From: Pelargonium nanum
Taxonomy: Eukaryota > Streptophyta > Magnoliopsida > Geraniales > Geraniaceae
NCBI GenBank assembly: GCA_036897485.1
Contig: JAYMTF010001096.1
Span: 1-26,396, forward strand
Direction of reading: 5' to 3'
DNA: 26,396 nucleotides
Shown here one piece after another: positions 1 to 9,800 of this stretch. Position 1 is the stretch's first letter. Each line of letters opens with the position of its first letter. The position numbers and the translations under genes are program-made. The notes beneath the pieces are model-generated. The model saw nothing but the letters and a program-made list of their open reading frames with translations, was not told where the DNA came from and did not search any database.

Positions 1-650
1 ATTTTCACTAAGTTGTAATTATTCATATCTTAGCTTTTACTATTAAAATTTGAACATAATTTATATCGGTGTCAAATATACTGTTAGGCATTAATTTTGA
101 GAGAATGCAATGACATTAATTTTTACTTTATAAGAAATATATTCCAAATTTAGAAATAAGATTAATATTGACAAACCATAACATTTTATAATAAAATTTA
201 TTTAGAAGAATAACCCTAAAATATGCGTAATGAATGTATAATTTTAAGAGTACATTATAGAATCAATGAATTCTTGTATATATTTGTGGACTTTAGAGGT
301 GTTTTTTCAACATACCAAACTAATTTAGGAATTTAGAGTGCAAAAATGATGTTTTTATTGGTCCACACTACAATAAATTAAGAGTTTAGAAGATTTTTTG
401 GCTTATAAAACCTAAAATATTGTGGATTGGGCCAAAATATGCTAGGCCTAAACTTGTGAAGATAGGCCCAAACTAAAATGAAAAATAAAAATATTGCTAC
501 CTACTGGGATCAAACCTTGGCGTAGGCCTAGCACAGAGGGAACTGCTACCACTGGATCAAGCCTTTCATTCTGTCTAATGCTAAATTTTACAAAATATAT
601 TGCTGGCATAGGCAATTGCCTATGATTGTCTATGCCTAGCTCCGCCAATG
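1..650. repeat. AT-rich repeat with hAT-like right terminus (partial)
   Basis: The stretch is very AT-rich and ends at 635-650 with CCTAGCTCCGCCAATG. This closely resembles the inverted terminus of a common class of plant hAT-like elements, whose ends I recall as CAGTGGCGGAGCTAGG. The interior around 505-575, with phrases such as gggatcaaaccttgg and accactggatcaagcc, is also typical of these repeats. No matching left terminus is visible, so the element probably begins before the window or is truncated. No gene is seen. The family call is from memory and is tentative. Confidence 0.35.
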
Positions 651-1654
651 TACGTGACCAATCTTCAAAAACACAGGGGTTTGAAATTTGTCCCATCTAT
701 ATATCAACAAAATCCGCCGACGACATTTCGCGATGTTGATGCACTGAGTAACTGGTTCCGGCAAACGGACACCAAATCTCCCATTGTTGTCGAGCAGCAG
801 GACCTTGGGATGGGAATGCGAGTCCGAGGAGGAGGTGGTGGGTGATGAGTTGGACACTTGATGGGGAAATGGAAAAGCGCGCGTAAGCATGGAAAAGGAT
901 AACATAGTCTTTTCGCAACCAATGTTAAATGAGAAAACAAATTAACTTTAGCAAACGAGGCATTGAGGCCTCATTCATTAGCCTCTAAACCCGTGCAGGT
1001 ATATGAACAGGTTCGTATGATGATAACCTAACCTATCCTAAACTTTATAGCAATCAAAAAGTAACTGACATAACATCTACCCACTTATCTATTTACCTAT
1101 ATATTCGTGACGAAGCCGAGCAACCCCGACTCAATCCGCCACCGTCCTCAGGCTGACCTAAAGCTCCGGCCCCAGCCATCACAAGGCAACATTGATCGGC
1201 GACGAAGCGATCTTGGAGTTTGGGGTATTCACTGCCGCACAACACACCACCGGACGTCGCGCTTGCCTTCAATTTCCCCCCACCGCCGACATCGTTCACC
1301 TACACCCACCTCGAAGGTACTCACTGACTCTGCATGAACGTTTGGATTTTCAAGTTGTAGGTATTTCGAATATGCAGGGTGTAGATTAAACATTAGGAAC
1401 ATTATTTTTCTTCCATAGAAATTTGACAAGCACTTCATTTTTTCTGAAAAATATAACCCTCTAGTTTTACGAACAATGACATTGTCGATGGACCACAATT
1501 ACAAAAGGGGATTTCGTGTTGCAATACTGTGCACGAGCTATTGGTTATATGTTTGTTTACATCGAGTTCGAAGATAGTAGTGATAATCATTGGATGAGTT
1601 TAACTATATCATACATGTGCTTATGCTCAAAATTTTTACCCACTTGTAGTTAGC
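651..1654. other. Unassigned flank upstream of the transposon-protein ORF
   Basis: This stretch includes two locally GC-richer patches, about 690-860 and 1105-1320. Short open frames exist on both strands but none resembles a known family, and a glycine- or proline-rich reading arises simply from a ggaggaggtggtggg run at about 828-842. Just before the ORF that follows, cttgtag at about 1643-1649 could serve as a splice acceptor, leaving a 5-nt leader before the ATG. I see no firm promoter. Confidence 0.3.
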
Positions 1655-2569
1655 ATGGCTCCGAAGAGACCTACACGTGGGACAGCTAATGCTGTATCGT
1701 CTGTAGGAGCGGGGAAACGGAGTAAAACGATTCTACACACCACCGTTCCAAAAGTGGAACCGGGTACGCACATTGCCAAGGATTCCCAGGAGGCGAAATT
1801 CAATGATGTAACTTCCTACCGTACAGTAGTCCCAGGTACCGTACTCAATTTCGATATCATACAAGGGATGCCTGTAGAGAAGTGGCTAAGAGATGTAGAT
1901 TTTGCTAAATATTGCACCATAAACGAGCCTATATATCCGGAACTAGTGCAGTACTTTTATAACAATTGGGAAGAAACTCAGAGTGAGGATGGAGTTGTTT
2001 GTTGCACGTATGTTAAGGGGAGGAAAATTTGTATTAATGAAGCTTCTATTATAGAAGCTTTAGGCTTTGATGACACAAAGGAGCGTCCTGTGCATGAATA
2101 TGCGAAATTCTGGTCGGTTACTAAGCATAACGTCGTTGGGGAATGGTCATTTAGAGGATGTTTGAACACATTCCTTGAAGGTAGCAAACTAACGACAATG
2201 AATCCGTATGTTAGGGTGTTACACAGAATTGTTGTTACATGTCTTTTTCCATTAGGGTTGCAGGAGACATATTTGGGTGTCACTGAAGGATGTATTATGT
2301 GGCACATACTTAGCAAGCGTAGAATAGATATGGCATATCTAATCTTCAACAACATGAGGGATATGGCGGGAGCAGGTAAAGGCAAACCGCTACCGTTTGG
2401 GATGATCATTACTAAAATTCTCCGTGCTCATTTGGTACCTTTTGCTGGGGAAGTGGTGTGGAGAGCATCTATGATCACCTCATCTCATTTAAGGTACATG
2501 AAGATCCAGTACGAAGGCGAACCGCACAACCGGTGGTATCTTACCAAGCCGAGGACTGCTATAGATTAA
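1655..2569 (+). CDS. Putative plant transposon protein (PF20167-like domain)
   Basis: The 304-residue frame starts at a true ATG. A basic N-terminus (residues 2-25, MAPKRPTRG and GAGKRSK) could act as a nuclear signal. It is followed by a globular region with PVEKWLRDVDFAKY, YPELVQYFYNNW, KGRKICINEASI and IEALGFDD. This order (an invading-FYxNW block, then a short beta strand and a helix ending in a 'lGF' turn) is what I know from the plant-only 'putative plant transposon protein' domain. The later block with VLHRIVVTCLFPLG and MIITKILRAHLVPFAGE fits the same family. The biochemical function is not known. Related-looking coding sequence, ending in a short predicted coiled coil, follows to about 2827, so the element copy is probably broken, with about two breaks. 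I saw no long terminal repeats, and the class of element is uncertain. Confidence 0.6.
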   Translation: MAPKRPTRGTANAVSSVGAGKRSKTILHTTVPKVEPGTHIAKDSQEAKFNDVTSYRTVVPGTVLNFDIIQGMPVEKWLRDVDFAKYCTINEPIYPELVQYFYNNWEETQSEDGVVCCTYVKGRKICINEASIIEALGFDDTKERPVHEYAKFWSVTKHNVVGEWSFRGCLNTFLEGSKLTTMNPYVRVLHRIVVTCLFPLGLQETYLGVTEGCIMWHILSKRRIDMAYLIFNNMRDMAGAGKGKPLPFGMIITKILRAHLVPFAGEVVWRASMITSSHLRYMKIQYEGEPHNRWYLTKPRTAID

Positions 2570-2827
2570 ATGCCATTGATGCCAGGGGTTATGGTACCAA
2601 TGAATGTTGATGATCCACTATCAACTCCATATCTCAAGGATCCGACTGAAGGGTTTGATGCATCAACTCATGTAAATGAAACTGACTAAACAAGTGATGA
2701 GGAGGCAATGCCTGAAGGCCCGGCTTATAGACCCGCTACATATGGTGACTTGAAGATTCTCCATAAGAAGTTAACTTTAAGATTCAAGCAATTTGAGAAG
2801 ATGTTGAACTGTCACTGCAACAAGTAG

Positions 2828-3849
2828 ACACTTGTTTTATGCATTCAAAGTTATGGCTTATGTTGTTGTCCCTTGTGCTTTGATTGGTTTGGTTTTTTTT
2901 TTTTTTTGTGCACTGTCATGGTTTCGCAGTTGATGGTACCTGCCATTATATCCTCTTGTGCGAAGTTAAGCTCATCAGTTATGTTTTTTTCGTTATGTTT
3001 TTGTTTTCGTTGTGTCGCTCTTAACATAAAAAACTCTGCATTGTAGGGACTTGTAATTGGGTGTCGATTAAGAATTTCAATTTTCAGGTTCTGAAGTTTA
3101 AGTGGCCAATTGTCATTTAGATATTATTTAGTTTGTCCAAAGTAACTGAAAAATTATAGTGCGGCACTGGACATCCATTGAGGGACTGGACCCAAAATCA
3201 TATTAGTTCAAGTAATGGACTTTGCATACCCGAATGTCCCTTTGTTGACCCCATGGATTGTTTACAAGCATTGCAGACGCCCCTGCATAAGCTGCCTCAC
3301 GTCTTCAACTGACGCAAGATATTTTTTTCGGTGCTGGTTTAAGTTCCAGAACTACCACGCTCAAACGCGCTATCGTCTATTGGACAACCCAAGATGCCCA
3401 CAACCATATCTTTTGTTGTCATACGAGTCTTTCACACTAACGTTGTTCTTTATTAAGGGAACCACTAGTTCACATATCGACCAACAACACACAACCTGTA
3501 ATGAGGTTCCGAACCTTGTGCTCCTGAAATGAATCAAAAATTGGTTTTGACGAACCCAGATGCAGCCAAGTTCTCACCCGGGTCCTTGCCGACAATCTTA
3601 AGTTGTACATCAACCGACACAAGGCCACGCGTGAATCGGGTAATGCGATCAACAATCTACTAAAGTATAACGAATTTCTGAATAGTAAATGGGATACAAT
3701 TATTCCATATTTTGGACCTCTTACCACTAATACATCAATGCGCCACACGTCGTAGTTATTGTTCTTTGTAAAACTCAATAACAAAAGATACACAACACCT
3801 GGAGACAATCGTGTAGTCAATATTACACCATAAAAACGACATACAACTA
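2828..3849. other. Intergenic; poly-T run, no gene recognised
   Basis: A 15-nt T run lies at 2893-2907, shortly after the transposon-protein tail, and the sequence up to about 3200 is T-rich on the plus strand, as expected for a 3' flank. Between 3215 and 3850 both strands show open frames of about 100-135 codons that overlap each other. None has a family resemblance I recognise, and they read like chance frames in the 3' flank of the minus-strand gene that ends at 3850. Confidence 0.3.
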
Positions 3850-4095
3850 TTAGTTGTTCAAATCCGTAATCATGCACTGGCTACATGCTGCAAAGTCAGC
3901 GCAAATAGAATTGAGAATGCCCAATCTCAACTGGTCCTCATTAATGCTACTGCTTAGGGCCATTCGAGTGGCGTCATGCGCATCCCTCTCTAGGCAGCGA
4001 AGGTAACGTATGACATAAGGAGCGGAATCAATCTTGTTAAACCAAAAACATGCGGTTATCGTATTAAGAATTGATGTTTGAAGAATTTCTGTATG
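3850..4095 (-). pseudogene. Copy 1 last exon: Ulp1 Cys-region remnant
   Basis: The open frame after ttcgtag reads ITACFWFNKIDSAPYVIRYL, then RCLERDAHDATRMALSSS and NEDQLRLGILNSICADF, and ends at a TAA at 3850-3852. In Ulp1 proteases the nucleophile sits in a (D/N)CGxxV motif followed by a helix. NKIDSAPYVIRYLRCL fits that place, with Ser in the Cys position and Ala in the Gly position. The splice phase from the preceding exon does not agree, so this alignment is an inference. Confidence 0.45.
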
Positions 4096-4378
4096 CTACG
4101 AAATGTACACATCATCAAAATGATCGATCGGGATGAATATCGTCATTTTGTGAGGCGCAGCTCGTTACCGCATATGAGTAGACCTGAACATCAACGCTTA
4201 CTAAATCGTACACATCATATACTACGATGGACATGTACGACAAAAGGTATCGAGTTTTTTGCCGCGTATGCTAAAATTAGTTAATATGGCTGTTACGTAC
4301 ATACACTTCAGTTGACCACGGACGCTAAATTTGACAACATCTCATCGACTGATGGCGTTTTTTAAAGCTTTTCCCCGA

Positions 4379-4402
4379 CACAGTGATATCCATATCACTG
4401 TG
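4379..4402. repeat. 24-bp near-perfect palindrome
   Basis: Arms of 11 bp (CACAGTGATAT and ATATCACTGTG) flank a 2-base centre (cc). It lies in the last intron of copy 1. It could be a hairpin or chance; no function is assigned. Confidence 0.7.
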
Positions 4403-4519
4403 AATCGTAAAGTAGGACAACAACCGCAATCAGGATGTAACGGTTTAATATAAGGTCTGTGGCAAATGTCCAGTGTAGTTGCTACTAAATTAGAAGTTCG
4501 CATCGCAATGATGACTTAC

Positions 4520-4635
4520 ACATTGGTATGTTCACGACAACCCCTGTTCCAGATGTGCATTTGATGTGCGAAGTCATAACGGAACATTCCAGGAGATCCA
4601 TCCGTACCGGAAGCAATATCTGCAAGCAACTGACT
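4520..4635 (-). pseudogene. Copy 1 exon: segment up to the catalytic Gln position
   Basis: The exon is 116 bp, with acceptor gttacag|AGTCAG and donor AATGT|GTAAGT. There are 38 residues from SQLLADIASG up to CREHTN, exactly as many as copy 2 has up to PGQTN. In Ulp1 proteases this Gln forms the oxyanion hole, and copy 1 has His in its place (EHTN). Confidence 0.55.
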
Positions 4636-4730
4636 CTGTAACGTACATAACCATGTGAGTATTAACCGTCGAGGAGTGACAATCATTATAATGATTATTT
4701 CAGCTGAGCGTATATTCAGGGTTAACTCAC

Positions 4731-4886
4731 CATAATGCGCACAAATCTGACATGGATATAACCCAGCATAAATTTCTTCCTGTATGTGATGAAATGCTCA
4801 TCAGGGTCGAAAATTTGTATAGATCGACGGGGTACATCAAGTGTAATAACAAACCAGTGGTCAAATAAACAGCATGGGATGCAGAT
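4731..4886 (-). pseudogene. Copy 1 exon: Ulp1 His-Asp box
   Basis: The exon has 52 codons, acceptor tgtatgcag|ATCTGC and donor ATTATG|GTGAGT, both at phase 0. ICIPCCLFDHWFVITLDVP carries the HW of the Ulp1 catalytic histidine, and RRSIQIFDPDEHF carries the catalytic aspartate position (FD) 16 residues later. This spacing and the HWF-I-x-(L/I)-D/N-V pattern identify the C48 fold. Both residues are conserved here. Confidence 0.7.
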
Positions 4887-4966
4887 CTGCATACAAGGGA
4901 CGTTATATGTTAGCAACTATTGTCCCCTTCATTTATTTGTGCTCATTACGGCGAAGAAAAACAAAC

Positions 4967-5116
4967 CTTTGACAAATCCTGTACTCGCAGTCCTGTATAC
5001 GGTAGCTGCAACAATGAGGGACTAATGTTTTCTAGGTCCAGCCTTGTTTGAGGTGTGAAGTCCCACAACTTTTCATCAAAACTTTGGGGTATACCCAACT
5101 TGTCACATACCATGTC
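4967..5116 (-). pseudogene. Copy 1 exon: DMVCDKLGIP...LWDF block
   Basis: The exon has 50 open codons, acceptor acgagcag|GACATGG and donor TCAAAG|GTTTGT, both phase 0. It reads DMVCDKLGIP, DEKLWDFTPQ and TGLRVQDLSK. Copy 2 has DVVTRELGLP, NTLWDIKLLP and LGFCIADCEL at the matching places. Confidence 0.6.
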
Positions 5117-5214
5117 CTGCTCGTATTGTTATATGGTGGATTATCTTAAATGTTGTTGTCAACTAGTTAACCGGAAAACGCCAGTCCTGAATACCCTTAA
5201 ATAAAAAATCTTAC

Positions 5215-5298
5215 TGCTAAAACCGCAGGCAAAACGTGAACAAGGCGACTAGTGCGGGTGTTCATTTAATTAACCCACTGAATTGAGAAATCCATGTC
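5215..5298 (-). pseudogene. Copy 1 exon: MDF...WVN block with a stop
   Basis: The 28-codon exon lies between cttgcag and the donor TTAGCA|GTAAGA. It begins DMDFSIQWVN, matching copy 2 MDFITPLSWVSN and the 'WLND'-like entry motif of Ulp1 proteases. A TAA follows WVN directly, and the downstream half still reads like coding sequence (MNTRTSRLVHVLPAVLA). Confidence 0.45.
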
Positions 5299-5398
5299 CT
5301 GCAAGTGGAGGTCATGAACAATGCATTAATGCGTAGACAAAATAATTTGAAACTAAGTTAATATATCAAATTTATTGACTAAATTCGGACTACCACAC

Positions 5399-5489
5399 CT
5401 CTCTACGCAATTTACTTCCTGGAACAACAAAAGTCGATGCTGCACCAGCTGTGAAAATTGCATCTCCAAATTGCGCAACTATTACATCC
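5399..5489 (-). pseudogene. Copy 1 exon leading into the protease part
   Basis: The exon is 91 bp. The acceptor ggagtag|GG completes the split AG|G codon left by the linker exon, and the donor is GAGAG|GTGTGG at phase 0. It reads DVIVAQFGDAIFTAGAAS, then TFVVPGSKLRRE. Phase agreement on both sides is the main support, because I have no family motif for this exon. Confidence 0.45.
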
Positions 5490-5595
5490 CTACTCCAAGT
5501 GAACATAAAGTTGTGAGGCTTTATAACGACACGATTACCAGTACACTGCTATTGCATCGCATCGCTAGTACACATGGAAATCAAAGGTATCATAC

Positions 5596-5864
5596 CTGGG
5601 CATTGACGTATACGAGGTGCAGAGGTTACTAGAGCTCACTTCGGCAGATTGAGGTAAAGGATCTTCGGTTTTGATTGATCCATGAGTGTATGGGCGACTT
5701 CCAGAATTCGTCTCGTCACTACTAGCACCGCTGAATCTAGTATCAGATGTCGTGCGGACTGGATGTGCCTTTGGAGTTGAACTGGCGTCATTATCTGATT
5801 CGGAGCGAACCCCGTCGCACGAACCAACATGCGATCCTTGTGTGCCACCTTCAGGAATGGCAGC
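5596..5864 (-). pseudogene. Copy 1 exon: polar Ser/Thr/Asp linker
   Basis: The exon is open throughout at 269 bp, enters at phase 0 after catgtag, and leaves at phase 2 with CCCAG|GTATGA. The protein is low in complexity and rich in Ser, Thr, Asp and Gly (GVRSESDNDASSTP, SGASSDETNSGSRP) and is probably disordered. It links the N-terminal domain to the protease-like part. IKTE, coded at 5664-5675, fits the sumoylation consensus (hydrophobic-K-x-E). The corresponding exon in copy 2 is much longer but leaves at the same phase. Confidence 0.6.
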
Positions 5865-5965
5865 CTACATGGATTTTTAATATTTTGAAATGTACATATA
5901 ACGGTACATATCGGTTGATATGCGATAGTTGGTATTATCAGATGTTAGGACTTAATTATAGGTAC

Positions 5966-6109
5966 CTGGGAAAAAAAATGTACAAACGCTTCATCCTTGC
6001 GAATTTGCCTCAACTTCTGACGTATTAGTGAATCCGTCCAGTATACAATTGGAGTGACATCATTGTAATTGAGCTTCTCGTCCGGAAAATAATGTTCAAG
6101 GTAGAATAT
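5966..6109 (-). pseudogene. Copy 1 exon: YFPD block
   Basis: These 48 codons have no stop, with acceptor gagtag|ATATTC and donor CCCAG|GTACC, both at phase 0. The exon reads IFYLEHYFPD, then VTPIVYWTDSLIRQKLRQI. It aligns with the copy 2 exon LYVVEKYFPD...VPLLFWTSEWLTLHLRL. It completes the N-terminal domain. Confidence 0.65.
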
Positions 6110-6217
6110 CTACTCATGCATTGAATCGCACGATCAGTTTTTGACCAAGCCACGGAAATTGACAGCATAATCAATATGATTTTGGTGACAGCGAAGCATA
6201 TACAAGGAGGCACATAC

Positions 6218-6853
6218 CAGGAGTACATGAACACATCCACTTAGAGCCCGGGGTGTTCTATACGAGACGGTGGATCGGTCGTTCCTCTTGCAAATCAACA
6301 TACGTCTATAGCGACTGATGCCATCGCACATGAATTGCAAAAGAGATTGTGCCCAATTATACGACGAACAATTGTCCACTGCATGTAGGATGGGCAACAA
6401 GGCTGTTGGAATAACTTCACTCCCGGTAGAGAAAAGAAACGAACCTATAATCAACACCAATAGGTCTACCCAAAACTCTTTCTCGTCGTGAACGTGGACA
6501 TGCAACAACCGATTGAAAAATACTGGGAATTTAATCCCACAATATCTGACACTACTACCGTCAGGTGCACTAAAACCCGATGCTTTGGTTGGCAATAGAG
6601 CTCAAGTAGATGGTATCCCAAGAATGCGGCCCACTTCAAATGTGTCCAGAACATGTGCTTGGTCGTGTACTGTAAGGGTTCGCCTGATAGGGTTAAAGTT
6701 CATGCACAGTGAAAGTATGAAAGACCTGTACGATGTATTACAATGATGCTTGAATAGCGACCCAAAACCCATTGCTTCTACCACGGCTCTCTGCGTTGAC
6801 GACAAAGGAACGGCTACCAGCTTCCCGGGTCTGAAATTACTTGCGTATGCAAG
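6218..6853 (-). pseudogene. Copy 1 exon: plant-mobile-type N-terminal domain
   Basis: The exon opens after ttcag and reads LAYASNFRPGKLVAVPLS, then VVEAMGFGSLFKHHC and FEVGRILGIPS. The MGFG motif followed about 50 residues later by (D/E)VGR(L/I)LGIP is the hallmark I recognise in many plant transposon-annotated proteins that carry a Ulp1 domain. After GIPS the frame must shift, and the domain then continues with HDEKEFWVDLLVLIIGSFLF, AVDNCSSYNWAQSLLQFM and GCVHVLL. The exon ends CTG|GTATGTG, at the same residue as the matching exon of copy 2 (GCVHILM). The frame change near 6600 is the main lesion. Confidence 0.65.
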
Positions 6854-9800
6854 CTGAATAAAAATGAGTAAGTGTATGTTACTATAGGAAATTAGTTTGA
6901 TGACACGTCTATACATTACATTTTCACCACTCTAACTCATGCCCAACTAATTAGAATCCATAAATTACAACGTTAGTTTTTTTACCTACTCTCTTGGTCA
7001 GCAAAATAGCAACAATAATGGCCCCAACACCAACCATTGTTGTTGACATACATTATAATTTTGAGGGACGGACACAGATCTTCCACGAAGTGGAGCTGTA
7101 TATGGAATCCGTCCAAAATCTAACACTCAAATTAAGCATTTGCGCCAACTATGATAATGGCCCCAACACCTACCATTTTCATCCGTACCCGATTAGCGTA
7201 ATGTGTATTGTTAGGCTACATTCAAAACTCAACACAAATGTTACACACCAAAATGAAGAATGAGTATTACGCGTACAATGGTATAACGAATATGAACGTG
7301 GTAAGTGAAGATAAACAAATAGTTGAAGGATAATATTTTTCCATGTGTAGTTTCTTTCATTTATTTTCACATGTCATTGACAATGTTAAAGACAATGTGG
7401 AGGGTCAAAGTTGAGAAATTTAAACATTCTCATGACTTGAATAGAAATATTACTAGTTTGCACAACTATCATTAAGAATCATCTGGAAAGAATCGTTTAA
7501 TTTTATGCGTTAGATTTTATGTATTTTAATAAGGTCTTTTAACTTTATGGTGTATAGGTCCTACACGTTTAAACAATGAAGAGCACAAACATATAGTTTA
7601 CTCCGTCGTATCGATAAAAGTAAGTGAATATAGTCTGACATTGAAATAGATTCAGGTTCTACCGTAAATATCAAACCTAGTTATACCAAAGACGTGTGAA
7701 CAGACATGACATTAAAATACATGTGTGAATCCTACTCCATTAGTAATTATTTGAATGAAAATGTAAACTACTATTGCGTTATGGAAAGTGAGACCATGTT
7801 CGTATTATTGAACCAACAAAATTTGTGTGCCAGTTTCAACAAACCCAAAGCGAAATGGTGTTTATATTGTCCAACTGCTGGTATAGTTGATTTTTGAAGA
7901 TATGTCAATGAACATAACAAACATTCATAAACACATTACCACAAAAATCAACTATGCCTTCGTTATTGTCCGTCGTGAACGATACAATAACACAACTGTC
8001 CTTGTAACGAACAATCGGACCACCACTGGAGACTATTTGAAAAGCTTAGTGTGTACTAAGTTAATTGTAATCACAGTTGGGGATACTAACCCTTTGTTTT
8101 GGCTTCTTCCTCGTTGTTGCCACATCTCGGCTTAATGTGGCTTGTTTGATCTTCGAATCAGCCCAATCCTTGGACAAACGCTACAATACATAGTTAAAGT
8201 TTCAGAATCGAATGTGACAATTCCCGTAACCGGAGCGAACAATGAATCGATAAACGGAATATCGTATATAGTATACCTCCATCAAATTGTCTGTGAAACG
8301 ACCCCGTGCAAGTGATTTCTTTTGCTTCAACCAATGGCTCCTAAATTTAGCCGTTTTGGTTAATCCGATTTGAACGAAAAGTGATTCACTGAAATGTTCT
8401 TAAAACGGATCAAAGATGTGTTAAAAATGGTCTTACTTGAAAACATTGAACTCTGTTCGCCTTTTATCTCTTCCTGATGACGAACATAACCTCCTGCGTC
8501 AGATAACCCTGTCCATGTGCTGCGAGACCTGCGACCGACCGAGAGAGGACATGAAAATTACAATTTCGATCAAAGGTTACTCTGTATTGAACGATGATTA
8601 ACCGTACCATTAGGCAAGCGGATAACATGCTTGCTTACCCTTATGTATTACTGCGATGGTTGCCTGAAGCTTATCTCTGTTGACGAGTCCGCCGGATTTG
8701 GTCGTCTGGGTGGTCGCCTTGGCGTTGGGGAGGTTGCTTGCCGGAATGTATATATGTCTTTATTTTTAGATGGAGTTACACTTCATTTATTACAATCACG
8801 GTATTCATTTACTCCGGTATTGAATGTAATATTGTTGATATGATGCGGCGTAGAATATTTTGTATGTTGACGCTGTTCATGCGCTGCAGATTTCAAGTGT
8901 ATCACGCGATATGGAGAGAATATCGGTGTTTTCATTCCGATCAACTTTTTTGACAAAGCAGCTGACAAGGTTCAATTGCAATTTAGGGGCAATTAATGTG
9001 ACCTAAAGTAAAACTGTAGGATGAAAATGTTTGAGAGAGAAATGTGTACTAGTTAGCGATAGGTGTGCCATGATCCCATCAATGCGCGCACACGGCACCC
9101 GAAAAAGTATGTGCTAGTTTGAGCAATTTGTACATCGAATCTAATCATGGCCCATGACACGTCTTCATGTTACACGATTATGGTCCCGGTGAAGGCATGC
9201 ATGTAACTTTACCTACGTATTTATGTGTATGACACGCAAATTACCCATAACATGTGCATTAGTTAGGTGCCACTGCATATTGCATTTGTATAATGAGTGT
9301 AATAAAAAACAAGCTGATTAGTCACAAAACACTTTATGCATGAAGTACACAACCATTGACTACATAGTTATGGGTCCTCTTGTAATTGTTAACCTCTCTC
9401 CCTTACATTTATGCCGACAGTGCCTCCAGTACGTTTAATAACTTAACATGTCTAGCCCAGAACTGTTATTAACACAAACAGACGGGGTACAACCCACAAA
9501 CGAGATAGAGTATCCATTACATTCCGAATAAAGGTTAAGGGAGAGCAACCAGTGAGTGGTGGAAAACAAAGACATTACAGGAGGAATAGTTTGCGCGAAA
9601 ACATTTGGTTAACAAACCAATTACATAATAATAGTGTCATGAAAACACTCGAAATTGCGCGTGATGGTACTACCGTGTGGAATGCTTATACCTTTATACG
9701 AGTTAGTTTTGGGATAACTTATCACAAGCCGTAAGTGGATTCAGAGTTGCTTTTTACGATGCAAGATTGTTTGCCTTAAGAAGCGGAAACAAAGGATTTG

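Larger units (their letters stand above)
3850..6853 (-). pseudogene. Ulp1-family transposon-type gene, copy 1 (broken)
   Basis: This is a multi-exon minus-strand gene that pairs an N-terminal plant-mobile-type domain with a C-terminal Ulp1-like cysteine protease (C48, the SUMO-protease clan). Exons placed by frame, conservation with copy 2 and GT-AG sites are 6853-6218, 6109-5966, 5864-5596, 5489-5399, 5298-5215, 5116-4967, 4886-4731, 4635-4520 and about 4095-3850. Phases agree from exon 6109 through exon 4520. There is a frameshift near 6595-6602 in the first exon and an in-frame TAA in exon 5298-5215, so it is unlikely to make a full product. The phase into the last exon does not match, so that boundary is uncertain. 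The first exon of the gene, upstream of 6853, was not found. Captured Ulp1 genes of this type are known from Mutator-like transposons, but I found no terminal inverted repeats here, so the element class is inferred. Confidence 0.65.

Noticed and set aside
505-560. Degenerate tRNA-like B-box (gggatcaaaccttgg) suggesting a SINE or tRNA gene
   Set aside because: No matching A box or foldable tRNA around it, and the phrase is typical of the hAT-like repeat.
1978-2409. 143-codon minus-strand frame
   Set aside because: It lies entirely opposite the plant transposon-protein ORF and has no family motif.
2893-2907. Poly-T run as the A-tail of a minus-strand LINE or SINE insertion
   Set aside because: No target duplication or coding tail is found next to it; it reads as a simple homopolymer in a T-rich flank.
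3215-3877. Opposed open frames of 105 and 135 codons
   Set aside because: They overlap on opposite strands and have no domain, no splice support and no likeness to neighbouring genes.
7018-7170. 139-bp spaced repeat of atggccccaacacc as a tandem repeat
   Set aside because: Similarity fades within a few bases outside the 14-mer, so no repeat unit can be defined.
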